A stretch of 64,000 bases of DNA from assembly GCA_022578965.1 (NCBI GenBank), contig MU400513.1, positions 310,001 through 374,000 of the forward strand, written 5' to 3'. The notes under the pieces are model-generated. The model was not told where the DNA came from and ran no database searches. It saw only the letters and a list, made by a program, of their open reading frames with translations. This document shows, piece by piece, positions 36,803 through 47,273 of the stretch; positions within the stretch are counted from its first letter, which is position 1, and each line of letters opens with the position of its first letter. The translations under genes were made by a program, and so were the position numbers. This DNA is from Xylaria sp. FL1777. Its lineage: Eukaryota; Ascomycota; Sordariomycetes; Xylariales; Xylariaceae.

Positions 36803-37515
36803 TTTCGTGGCCGGGTGTTATTCGTCTTTGGGATTAGATGCCGGTGCCCAGCACATCTTTAACACTCTGTGTGTATTTTTCTATTGGTATTTGCTACGAA
36901 TATTATACCTACTAGATAGATACCTGGTACTGTAGGTAGTTAGCCAAGTTTAGGGCCGGCGCTCTTTTGATAGCCAGATAGCCAGGGGACAGTACCAAAA
37001 GAGTTTTTAGACAGTTACACACTGTATATGTACCGTGCGAAACCCCCAACCGCGGCACATTATCTAATACCTACCTAACTGAAAATTTAAGGTATCTGCA
37101 TTATATGTACCTAGGTATGTATGTAGTAAGTAAGGTTAACGTCACTGCACTGTTTAAGTGTAAAGATATTATACTTTTTTGGACGGGTTTATACTCGAAA
37201 ATGCCCGAGCTGTGAACCTCGGGTCTCGGGTGATGCATACGCAAAGCAACCTGCAAAGCTTGAGCTCCCCTGGTGGATGGATGAAGCTCATTCACGCCTC
37301 CGCTGATCCATGCCTATTCTAGCATCTGCACTCCATTTCCCCATCGAAAACACGGAGCCGCCCTAGGCTTTCTTCATCGTTTAGGACACTCGACTTCAAC
37401 CGTACGATTCAGTTAAAAGATCTCCTGTTTATATCACATTCGGGGCTCGATTCTCATATCTACTCAAGTATTTATTTAGCCATTCTTGTGCCTGGAATTG
37501 GCAGCACCGGCAACA
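36803..37515. promoter_or_regulatory. Divergent promoter of Elp1 and DUF3984-type gene
   Basis: A 713-bp spacer with TACCTAGGTA at 37108-37117 and CTACCT/TAGGTA repeats nearby. No clear TATA box near either start. Confidence 0.55.
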
Positions 37516-38613
37516 ATGGACGTCGCATACAAGCAGCATTCTAGCCACGCGCGAAGGAAGAATCGGTCGTCTACCAACCTAAATCATCTCTCCCTCGCCC
37601 CTCTAACGACCAAGATGCCTCTGACCGACACCGAAGATCTTCCTGAATTCATTGCCTCTCCGCTCCATCATAATCCGTCCTATCTCCAGGGCAAGTCCGC
37701 CCCAACAACTCCTCGGCTATTTCAATCCCCTTCCCAAACACGATCCAACTCGCCTCGCCGACGAGCCTCGATTACCGATGCCCACAGTGCTGCAATCACC
37801 TTAGCTAAAAGCAAGTCAACAACCCAGCTTCACGTGCATAAGGATCGTCGCCATGCTTTGAGCGCCTTCTCGCCTCTCTCACGTCGTCGTCATGACGAGG
37901 ATCAACAAAGGGATAGCGATTGGATGCTGCGGGCCGGCGCCCTGATTAGTTCGGAAACTCGCGAGTCTAAAGGCCAGGCATGGCTTGTATCAAGAGCTAG
38001 CTCGACTAGTCTTACGGGAATGCGGGATGCTGACGAGGAGGCGTACGAGCGAGAGCTCGCGCGAGAAAAAGAGCTTGCTAGTCGGCGCAATAGTCGACGA
38101 GGTAGTGCGGTTGGTCTCGAAGAGGATCTCCTTACACCCGGGAGCCGTTACGGTAGTCGTTCACACAGCAGAGTCGGGAGCAGGAGTCGGATGAGAACTC
38201 CGCTAGAACGTGGTGCTCAAGACGGCTACTTTAGCCAAGAGCTCGCCGAAGAAAATATACCAGGACCTGATTTTGTAGGATTGGACGAGGAGCTGGAGGC
38301 AATTGAGCTCGACACGAGCAAAGCGGACGAGGCAACAATTCGAAGACTAGTTATGAGGCGAAGTAGCGGCGTAGGAGCGTGGATGTGGTCTCTCTTCGCT
38401 GTCGAGGAAAACGATGAAGACTCCGATACCGCCGACGGTGACGTGACAGACGGTGAGACCGAGAGCCAAGTTCCGCGCAGTGCAAGCACTACCGATTTCG
38501 AGGGCTTTTCGAATCCCCCCGAGGCACGGGTCCCACCCCCAAAAGGGGAAGAAGGCACTGGCTGGCACGATGCTGCATGGCTTCTAAGCGTGGCATCGAA
38601 GGTGCTTTTGTAA
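37516..38613 (+). CDS. DUF3984-type fungal protein, function unknown
   Basis: A single exon of 365 aa from the ATG at 37516 (MDVAYKQHSS); the reading frame also extends upstream only to a TTG. The protein is Ser/Arg-rich, with an SPRRRASIT patch, an SRxSR-type run (about residues 215-235), an acidic C-terminal part, and the conserved blocks LTDTEDLPEFIASPLHHNPSYLQGKSAPTTPR (cited in part: PSYLQGKSAPTTP) and DSDWMLRAGALISSE that I associate with the fungal DUF3984 family. Mostly disordered; repeated Ser-Pro and RxxS sites suggest phosphorylation. I cannot name a role. It ends close to a short hydrophobic WHDAAWLLSVASKVLL helix. Confidence 0.75.
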   Translation: MDVAYKQHSSHARRKNRSSTNLNHLSLAPLTTKMPLTDTEDLPEFIASPLHHNPSYLQGKSAPTTPRLFQSPSQTRSNSPRRRASITDAHSAAITLAKSKSTTQLHVHKDRRHALSAFSPLSRRRHDEDQQRDSDWMLRAGALISSETRESKGQAWLVSRASSTSLTGMRDADEEAYERELAREKELASRRNSRRGSAVGLEEDLLTPGSRYGSRSHSRVGSRSRMRTPLERGAQDGYFSQELAEENIPGPDFVGLDEELEAIELDTSKADEATIRRLVMRRSSGVGAWMWSLFAVEENDEDSDTADGDVTDGETESQVPRSASTTDFEGFSNPPEARVPPPKGEEGTGWHDAAWLLSVASKVLL

Positions 38614-41600
38614 GGCTCGGGACGAGATGTAACCTCAGAACCCCTAATACAGTGGGACAACTTGGTATTCGGGTTCATATACTGTACATATCTATACATC
38701 CTCCGGACTCCCAAGGGCACACAAAGGAAACGGTGCTTACACACGTGTGGGGGACATGAGATCCTGACATCTGTGTAACAAGTCGTGGTTATATGCGTAG
38801 GTAACATTTACACGTCCAGATTTGGAATATTCTTTGTCATCATGCACTGGATCTGTGGTATTAATTGAGGCAACTCGACACGAGCTTACAAAACGTCGAA
38901 TTATCCCGAACTCTACAGGCGAGATAGATTGAGCCGTGTCGTGCCTGTGCACGGATGTGAGATGTGAGGCTAGAGGAGTGTAGGCCAATGCGAGAGGGTG
39001 CCGTGCAGAAACCCCGTGTATCGAGGTCCACTTCCCGAAAGCTCGAGGCCTGCCCTCTGCAGACATGGGGTGGGGCAAGGATGTCGATTTCTGCGACGAT
39101 ACGGCATTTTGGCATAAGCTGGCACAAAAGCAACAGTGCCACTGGATGATAACGCAGGCTCAAAACCGGTTTTATATCTCGTACATGCAGATATGTCCGC
39201 GGCTGGAACAGGCTCCTCGTGGCCGCGCCGCGGGCCTTTTTCCGTGTGCTTCCAACCACGTCAGGCGGTGGCGCTCGGATTTCTCTGACCGGACTATCGG
39301 ATCATCAGATGACCTGGGCGCAGCCTGGAGCCTGTGATAGTAGTATCCTATCAGGCGAAGCTGAAATGTATAGGTTTGGCGAACGAGGAATGACGGTAGA
39401 TTCAGCTGTACATTTATGAACGGGCACGACAAAAGCGACCATCGCCGAATTGTCTCGAGGACAGTGATAAATGTGGGTGGGGTGGGAGCAGCTTAAAAGA
39501 TGTCGGTATTAACGGCGCCCGGTAGCGCGTAGCCTTCTTATTACTTAACCTAGTTTACTGCTTTGCCGTAGCTGATGGCCTTTGCCTCCTGCCACTAGGC
39601 CGCGGGTTTTCAGGTCGCGAATCGACTCACTCATCTAGATCTGCTAGGACTCGGAGGCATCTACCCCCGCTCCAAATTCGTGTTGAGAAAAGAGCAGAAG
39701 AACAACATCCCACTCGCCAGCCATGACGTATGTCCCACGCAAGCCGACTGTCCCCCCCACATCGAACATGGGGTGACATGTCATTGCGGTCAGCGCTGTA
39801 ATCATCTATCACTTCAGTTTCCTTGGGTGAAGTGTTCGAGGCATTCACTCGGCATTCACTCGAGGTTAGCGCATATACGTACTTACGACGTCCCTGGCTA
39901 CGTATGTAGTGTGTCGGGCAGATCCCAGTGGTAGTGACTAGTGAAGGAGAGCGGACGAGATCCTCACTGTCGGGATACGCCAGGAGGGTTAAAGCGTGGA
40001 ATTGACTCTGAGGGCGCGAGGACCCTGCATTCGGCGCATGGGTGTAGTGCAGACGGGCTAGACTAGGCTTGCCCCCGTCGTTGGAGGTGATTGGCTAGGA
40101 GCGGTGCGTATTCACTGACATGACTAGGAGAATTTCCCTGATAGTCACTTCTTGCGCCAAATAAAGAAGGACAGCCGGGAGTCCATGTGGTTTTCGTGGA
40201 CAATGAACGGAGCCACCGCCTTCTCACAGTTTCTCCGCCTGGTCAGGTTAAATTGCCCAGCTGTTTTGGTTGCATAATTCGTTGTTCGAGTTGGGCTGGG
40301 CAGGGCTGGGTGTGTACGTGCTCAACCCCTCTTGCGATCTAGGCAAAGACAGCCCAAGGATGATGAAAGGAACTGCCTCTTTAACGTGCTGGCATCACAC
40401 CAGAGGGTAGGGGACCGACAAAGAAACTTGTTTTCGGTGGCAACTCTGGCGAATTTGCCGATTATTGTTCGATAATCTGCGATTTGCAAGGTGGTAACGT
40501 TGCGCAGTTGGCGAGGGCTGACGCGGAGACGAACTATTGAAATGAATTGGCTGCAAGCTTTTCAGAATGAGGACGCTGGATTCCACAGCAATGGTGAATT
40601 GTGTCGTGAATGCCACCGTGTGATGAAACGGCGTCCCACAGCCAACGCGCGTTGTTCGGCCGTCAAAGAGCAGGATGGGACAGGCAAAACTGGAATTTCT
40701 AGAAAGATTCGAAGAATGAAATTGTTTATAGTCCACGTTCAAGTGTTGCACAAGGCACAAGGGTTGCAGGAGGGTAATAGTTACCGACAGTGTAGTATAG
40801 GTAGGTACCTAATATACCCGAAGCCCCACTGGTCCGCCCGTCCCACCACACCATGCGACGGTGACAGACAGAAAGATCATGCGAGAGACTGAGAGATCCA
40901 ACAAGGGTGGAGTGATGGTACGGAGGATATCAGCGTCTCCATACCTACCTACATATGCGTGAGTTTGTACACGCAGCACGTAGTACCTAGTATGGACAGT
41001 AACTATTGCCGCCCTCAGCTGCTAGATAGACTAGGTACATACCTATACTACCTGGCGTACACTACGCTGCCATGTAGGTACAGTATATACATACGTAGGT
41101 ACATATGTAGTATATTTAAAGGTACGTAGTACATTGTAGCCGTGCCGCCGCGCTAGGTGCTCCTTTCGCAAAGCCAACCTTGTAATGCTACGGCTGTTTT
41201 AACGACAAAGGATCTCAACACGTAAGCGAGCATCTGCGAGTCGTATAAAGTTTCATCGAAGCAAGATTAATTGCCAATAAGTGCGAGAAAGAGTACCTAC
41301 ATATGTACGCAGTACCTAATGTAAGTAGGTACCTAAGGTAAAAGAGTCTATTCCACCACTAAGCCGTCTACATACATAGTGCTTACCCAGCTAGGAATGG
41401 TCGATATGTGCGCAGGTAGTCTACAGTACCAGAATAGCCCCAGCTGCTTTACTAATGGGGAACTGTGACGTAGTTGTGCTGCTGTATTACACAAGAAGGC
41501 ACAACTAGACTACCTAGATAGCAATAGTACCTCACGGGCTAATTTCTCTTTTCTGCTCTTTATAGTCTGAGCATCCAATACCAAAGGAGGCAGGTAGTGA

Positions 41601-42588
41601 TGCTATGCTAGGACCCTGATCTTTTTTTGGTCCAAAGATCATCTAGCAGTCTTTTCCACGCTACATTGTACACTACAACAGCTCACCTTTGATCTTTGAT
41701 TGACAACTAAGTACTCGAGGAAGAAGCCTCGATTTGTCCGATCTTGCCGCCACCTCGGCCGTCAGCCCTCCCATCCTCCTATCCTCCCATCGCATCACAA
41801 CAACTCCACCACTTGCCACTTACCACTCACCACTCACCACTTTTACCACTTTCCTCCCTCCTTAGATCCTTAGGGCACTAAACCGTCGAGGTACCTGCCG
41901 TATTGCTCGCCCGGCCACTCGCGCCGACAAGAGCTCCCCCCCAGGAACAGAACACTGTGTGCACCGCTCGTCCACCACCGCCCCCATGGGCATGCCTGGA
42001 CCGTCGACATAATCACCGTAGGCCGTAGGTACCGACTCTGAGGAATTCCACCACCACTGCTACCTGTCCTCCTCGGTCGTCTGCTCCTCTCCTCCGCCTT
42101 CTCCTCCTCCTCCTCTGCTGTCCTGTGCCTTCTCGTGCCCCTGCCCTGCCTCCTCAGTACTCCTCCCACTGTTTACTGCGACCTAATAACGACCCTGCAT
42201 GCCTACCATACGTCCGTCTGCCTCCATGTAGGTAACAAAACCCCACCTCACTACATCACCACCTGCTCTCGAATCGTCGCTATCTACACTCCAGCAAGCC
42301 TAACTGGTTAAAGTCATCAGCTTTTTTTGAACCGCCCACACAACTACTGTCTTTTATCAAAGCTCCCCTAAAAACCACCCCAATTCCTCCTTGCTGCTCC
42401 TGGCAGTTTTTTTTTGTTTTGTTTTTCTCTCTCCGTACCTTTGATCCCGTAAGTTAGATTCATACTCTCCTTTCGGCATTTGCCTGCACTTGAGATTCCA
42501 AGGCAGCTTACCTGGCCCCAATTAATATTCCTGTGCCCTCCTGTCTAATACATTCCCTAGCGCTTGCTCTTCCTCGACACCTACAAAC
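38614..42588. other. 4-kb spacer before Ypd1; no gene seen
   Basis: The region has only short frames with no domain support. It carries TAGGTACCTA palindromes at 40802-40811 and 41326-41335 and a TACGCAGTA element at 41306-41314. From about 41740 the plus strand becomes strongly C/T-rich (CACC, CTCC and TTTT tracts), typical of the leader of an actively transcribed fungal gene. A GTAAGT donor at about 42450 could start a leader intron ending at CCCTAG near 42560. Confidence 0.5.
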
Positions 42589-43239
42589 ATGGCCAGCAAA
42601 GACCAGGTATGTGAGGTCAAGGGCCATCCGTGGGGGGCTTATGTGTGATCCTCGTTGAGACTAACATGCTGGAAGAACGACGATGGCCACGACAGGAACA
42701 TGCCCGATTTGGGCGACGCTATCGATATCCTCACATTCAGCCAAATTCTAGAAATGGATGATAGCGAAGATGACCGAGAATTTAGCAAGTCTATTGTCTA
42801 CGGCTTCTTTGAGCAGGCAGAGGAGACATTTGGCAAGATGGATTCAGCCCTGTAAGCTTACCTTCATCTACACCAACGAAATTGACTCATTTCCCCCGAT
42901 GTTCCCCTCATCGTCCTGAAGCTTCTAGCGCGAATTTGCCCAACGTATCCCAGCTCCACCGACGCTAACCTCTTCAACATCTACAGAGAGTCAAGGGATT
43001 TGGATGAGTTGTACCGCCTAGGACACTTCTTGAAGGGTTCTTCGGCTACAGTTGGTATGACTAAAGTCAAGGACAGTTGTGAGAAAATACAACGCTACGG
43101 CAAAAGAGAGAACGTCGATGGCACGGCCGAAAACGACGAGGAGCTTTGCCTATCGCGTATCAAGTCCACCCTCAGCACCGTGAAAACCGAGTACGCCGAT
43201 GCAGAGAAGATATTGAAGGACTTCTTTAATTCTACCTAG
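42589..43239 (+). CDS. ypd1: Ypd1 histidine phosphotransfer protein
   Basis: Three exons (42589-42606, 42676-42851, 42987-43239) give 148 aa; exon 1 is only 18 nt (MASKDQ). The HPt four-helix domain has the diagnostic LGHFLKGSSATVG motif, with the phosphorylated His78. Helix 1 includes FEQAEETFGKMD and the preceding IDILTFSQILEMDD segment matches the Ypd1 N-terminal extension. Role: relays phosphate from hybrid histidine kinases to response regulators Ssk1 and Skn7, controlling Hog1 signalling and stress responses; in cytoplasm and nucleus. Filamentous fungi usually have one such gene that is essential. The long pyrimidine-rich leader suggests regulated expression. Intron 2 is 135 nt. Confidence 0.96.
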
Positions 43240-44343
43240 AGCATTGAGTGGAAAGACAAAGGCCGGAATGCTGCGGGCCTTGCGGGTTGCTTTGCGACGC
43301 CTATACCTAACCGTATTCTCCTATACTTCCTAAGCTACAGGATTCGCTCCAGCATTGCGAGAAATGGAGACTGTTCGAGGTGTCGAGCGGCAAGTTGACG
43401 ACTGGTCTTTCTACCGGGCCTTCTGAATGTACCTGACACCTGCGCCTCTTTGTCGTTACTGTTTATCAGATAGAAGTTTAGTTTCTGCAGCATGTCTTGT
43501 AAAGAAAAGCGGCAATTTTGCAAGCGGTCGGCTGCGGTACATAGGTTTATGACGCTGGGACCTGTTCAATCTTGGAAGGCGAAAGATATTCTTGGAGGGA
43601 CGGACAACGGTGAATTGTACTCTCTAACGCAATCTGGATCGATGTCTATTTTCTTGCGAAATGCCCTTCGTCTGCTATTATGATTCTTCTATCTATAGGG
43701 GTACCCCATCGAAATTCTCCTGTTGGCTGTTTCGGATGTGACGACATATCACCAAAAAAGGGTCATAAAACAGAATTATGACGTCGCCTGCAGAAGCCAC
43801 CCCCTTAAGCAGAGCACAGTCACGTCGATTTCCTCTCTTTCCACCCTCTCTTGATAGCACCATGGGTATAAAATTCTCTGAGGGCACAAAAGTATAGGCA
43901 TTAGAAGAGAGTGGAGTTTACTTCAGCATGTAAAAAGAATTTGTAGGTTGAATTTTAAGTGAGTTATCGCTAACGTGAAATAAGCTCTTGGTTAGATTTC
44001 TTGAGCATGCTTCATGAAGGGCCTCGGCTAGTTTGGTCCTTGATCTCCTTTCTAGCTTCCTACAACATCAGTTACTACAGGCCAAATAATCTGCCCCAGG
44101 AGTCTAGCAAGACCAAAAATAAGACTTGTTCCCTGACCTTAGATGCGGCTTGGTTCTACTTGATTTTTCTTGTGTATTGGCTTTTTACCTAGCCGACACG
44201 GAGCACAAAAGACAAAAATTTATTCGTGACACCCCGCTGCAGATCCGTTTCGGGGCTTCGTTGCGAACAAACAGTTCAGTGGTCATCGACAGGGGGAATG
44301 ACTTCCCGGAACGCATTAGAGAATCGATGACCTCCTATGAAAT
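43240..44343. other. Spacer between Ypd1 and AKAP7-like genes
   Basis: Ypd1 3' flank and promoter of the next gene. The open frames are short and lack features. No dispersed elements of the TACCTAGGTA type were noticed here. Confidence 0.6.
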
Positions 44344-45225
44344 ATGCCACCACGGCCGTCGCCAACGCACTTTTTGTGCATACCTTTAGTTACTGCGACA
44401 TCTCGTCAACAGCTTTCCTCTAGTCTGTCCTCCTTTAGGGCCGATGTCACCAGCCTAGAGAGTTTTGGTGTTCCAGACCAAGCCAGCAAGTAATTCCCCT
44501 TAGTCATCTAACCCCTATGCCCGTAGCGACGGAGTCTTTCTCGGATAACAGCCATATGTTAAAAAAGCTTTGCATGATTTCAAAACCGTCTCGGATCTCA
44601 CTCGGGATGACCATGGCTGACCCTCAACGTTGCAGTCCGGCCTATCGGAACTCTTCATCTAACGCTAGGTGTGATGAGCTTCCCCAAGAACGAGGGCCTC
44701 GAGAAGGCTGTGGCACTACTTAAAACTATTATACCACGACAAATACTGGCAGATATTGCTGCGCCACACTCAGATCAACAAGCAGCAGAGGGGGAGGGAC
44801 TATCCGACCCTCCTTCTCCGCTAGTAGTGACTCTCAAAGGGTTACATTCAATGCAATCGGCAACTAAAGCCTCAGTATTGTACGCCCCTCCGGTTGACAG
44901 TGGTGTTTTGACCAAGTTCTGCGAGAAACTACGATCGGCCTTCCAAGAAGTTGGGCTTATGATGGAGGATAGTCGGCCGTTGCTTCTGCATGCTACGATT
45001 CTGAACACGATATACGCCAAAGAGAAAAGTATCGGCCGGGGAGGAAAAGGGAAGAGTCGGGAAAAGCTCACAATCGACGCCCGGCAGATACTTGATAGGT
45101 ACGACGACTATCTATGGATGGATGGTGTTCCTATAGAGAAGATTGCTATCTGTAGAATGGGCGCGAAGAAGCAGGACAATGGTGACGAGGCCTATGAGAT
45201 TGAAGCCGAGATAGACGTGACCTAA
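44344..45225 (+). CDS. AKAP7-NLS/2H phosphoesterase-like protein
   Basis: Two exons (44344-44485, 44636-45225) give 243 aa, provided the intron is GC-AG: the donor is A|GCAAGT and the acceptor TGCAG|TC. This yields the conserved sequence FGVPDQAIRPIGTLHLTLGVM. A GT donor two bases later would break the frame. The protein begins MPPRPSPTHFLCIPLVT and has the two HxT motifs of 2H phosphoesterases: His55-Leu-Thr57 (TLHLTLG) and His166-Ala-Thr168 (LLLHATILN). The family includes the AKAP7 NLS domain and ASCC1; members act on RNA ends or 2',5'-oligoadenylate. Whether this one is active is not known. The intron is 150 nt with a CTGAC branch point. Confidence 0.85.
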
Positions 45226-45838
45226 GTAGTCAAGCTGGACGCAACAATGTTGTCCACGACATCTGGTTTAAACCAATCCCCAGAGCGCAGGAGTTCTATC
45301 CTGTACTGTATTTGCCCATACAGTGGACTAGAGATGACTCGACTTTGAGGATTTATTATAATTGTATGGGCACGATGCGGTATCCAGAGCTGTCCGGAGC
45401 GAGGGCGAGTTTTGGTTTGGGTCTCTTAGAGGCAAATAGGTATACGCAGTAACAGCAAGTAATTTCAAGCCTCCTGTAGGACTTTGAATTACAGGGGTTC
45501 TCTTTACTGTAATTGGCCTAAGGCCCCTGCCGCCTTCCGTACAGCCCCAAAAAGGCAGATAAAACAGCCAGCCCATCCACTGCAGCACAGTGGACGGCTC
45601 TGACATCAGCTCAAACCGTGCCTTCCTTCATCATGGTCTTAGAATATTAGGTAGGTACTTAAGTAGGTACTCAGAGCACGCACTCAGAGCACGCGCCAGC
45701 GGCACACATATTAGGTACACTGCAGCCCCGAGCAGAGCGGACATCAACTCATGCCGCCGGAAGCATGCATCAGTCCTTACCGCACTCCTCCGTCTTTCTG
45801 CTCCTCCCTGCCCGCAGCAACCTCAGCACCTCGACACC
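45226..45838. promoter_or_regulatory. Spacer upstream of coiled-coil protein gene
   Basis: 3' flank of the AKAP7-like gene and promoter of the next one. It has a TACGCAGTA element (45443-45451) and TAGGTACTTA/TAGGTACTC near 45650-45670, with a direct repeat CAGAGCACGC near 45671-45692. Confidence 0.5.
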
Positions 45839-47273
45839 ATGAACACGCCAGATAAGCGGAAAAGCATCACCCATGCCACTCGCGCGTCGTCGTCATCCCG
45901 AAGTAGCAATATAATTGCAGCTCCTCCCCGCGCCCAGTTCATCAGGCCGGCATCGACATCAACGTCGCCTTCCGTCGAGAACGACAGTCCGCACGAGCAA
46001 ACCAGCTCTAGCTCTATTGGCAAAGATGGTGGAGGCATACAGGCAGCAAAGGAGAGGGAGAAGACTCTGCAGGAAAAGATTGCCGAGCTGAAGCGCGAGC
46101 TGGCTGCCAATGAGGCCGAATTCAGCCGTGCACTGGATCGACTGTCGCAGAACGAAAGCGAGACTGCAAGCTACTGGCAAGCCAAGTATTCGAATCTAAA
46201 CCAGCAATATCTTCGCGTGGACACCGAACTTCGCGTGCTCCGTACCGAAGTCGATGTGAGGGAGGCCGAAAAAGCCGAGCTTCGTGAAGAGTGGGAGCTT
46301 CTACAGAGAGAACTAGGTGAACGGGACAGCGAGATTCGCTCTCTGCGGTCTCAAATCGCCGGGCTCAAGCAGTGGGTGAGCACAAACACCAAGAGGAGCG
46401 ATCAGACGAGTGATGAGGAGTTCGGAGAGGCCATTGCGAAGCTCCGAAACAGCCTTCAGAACTGGGCCGTTTCCCATTTCAGGAAGTCAACTTTTAGTAC
46501 GTGGCCCGTCCCTTCGTTCGCGATGCATGCCGGAACTGTGCTGACGCGCTATAGACCTGGACAGAGCAGATCAGGCGGTTATAGACGATCTTAGCGAGCT
46601 GGTACCTGTATACGAAGAACTTGCGGTCGGTGAGACCAAAGCAGCATTTTTACAGTCTATCGTGTCAAGCATCCTAGTGGAGATGGTCTTCGATCTATAC
46701 TTTGTTGGCCTCCCCGAGGAAGAGGCAGCCCAACTCAGCCAGATAGAGAGATATCTAGTGAATCTCAGTACGTACCATGCTCGATTCGCCTAACAATTTC
46801 TAATGTTGGTTACAGGTTCGACAGAGGCCGTGAACGAATGGCGGGCAATGACTTTATCTATGCTTCGAAAAGAGTGTGTTCCTAAGATGCAGCAAGAGAC
46901 TGATGCCGTAACACACAACGTTATGACGAGGGTTAATCGCATACTGAACAACATAACGGATGCAAAAGCAACGGATGTACGAGATCAAGCTCTGCGGGTA
47001 CTTGTTACTAACTCTATCAACTTAGCAAGGTTGTTGGTTGCCCAGAAGGCTTTGTTCAAGGTGACGATGCCGAAAATATTGCCCTACCAAAGGGTGTTAT
47101 TTGAGGTCGATACTATGGATCACATCGGCGAGGAGGGCGAAGACAGCCTGGCCTCCAGGGAAATACGCTGCGTTACGTTTCCAGGGATTATTAAGACCGG
47201 GGATGAAAATGGTAAACACCTTCAATACCGAAATGTGATTGCCAAAGCCACAGTCCTTTGCAGTCCCGAATGA
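45839..47273 (+). CDS. Unrecognised fungal coiled-coil protein
   Basis: Three exons (45839-46496, 46555-46767, 46816-47273) give 442 aa; introns are 58 and 48 nt. The first 60 residues are Ser/Thr/Pro-rich and disordered. Residues about 70-190 are a strong coiled coil (EREKTLQEKIAELKRELAAN and on). The C-terminal half is a soluble helical domain: DLDRADQAVIDDLSELV, then EMVFDLYFVGLPEEEAAQL, then AMTLSMLRKECVPKMQQE. I do not recognise the C-terminal domain. The layout (disordered N-terminus, coiled coil, helical fungal-specific domain) is like that of many uncharacterised Pezizomycotina proteins. No signal peptide, membrane segment or catalytic motif is visible. Confidence 0.78.

Noticed and set aside
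40491..40892. 133-codon plus-strand frame before Ypd1, overlapping a 121-codon minus frame
   Set aside because: Neither strand shows family resemblance; overlapping opposite frames are common by chance.
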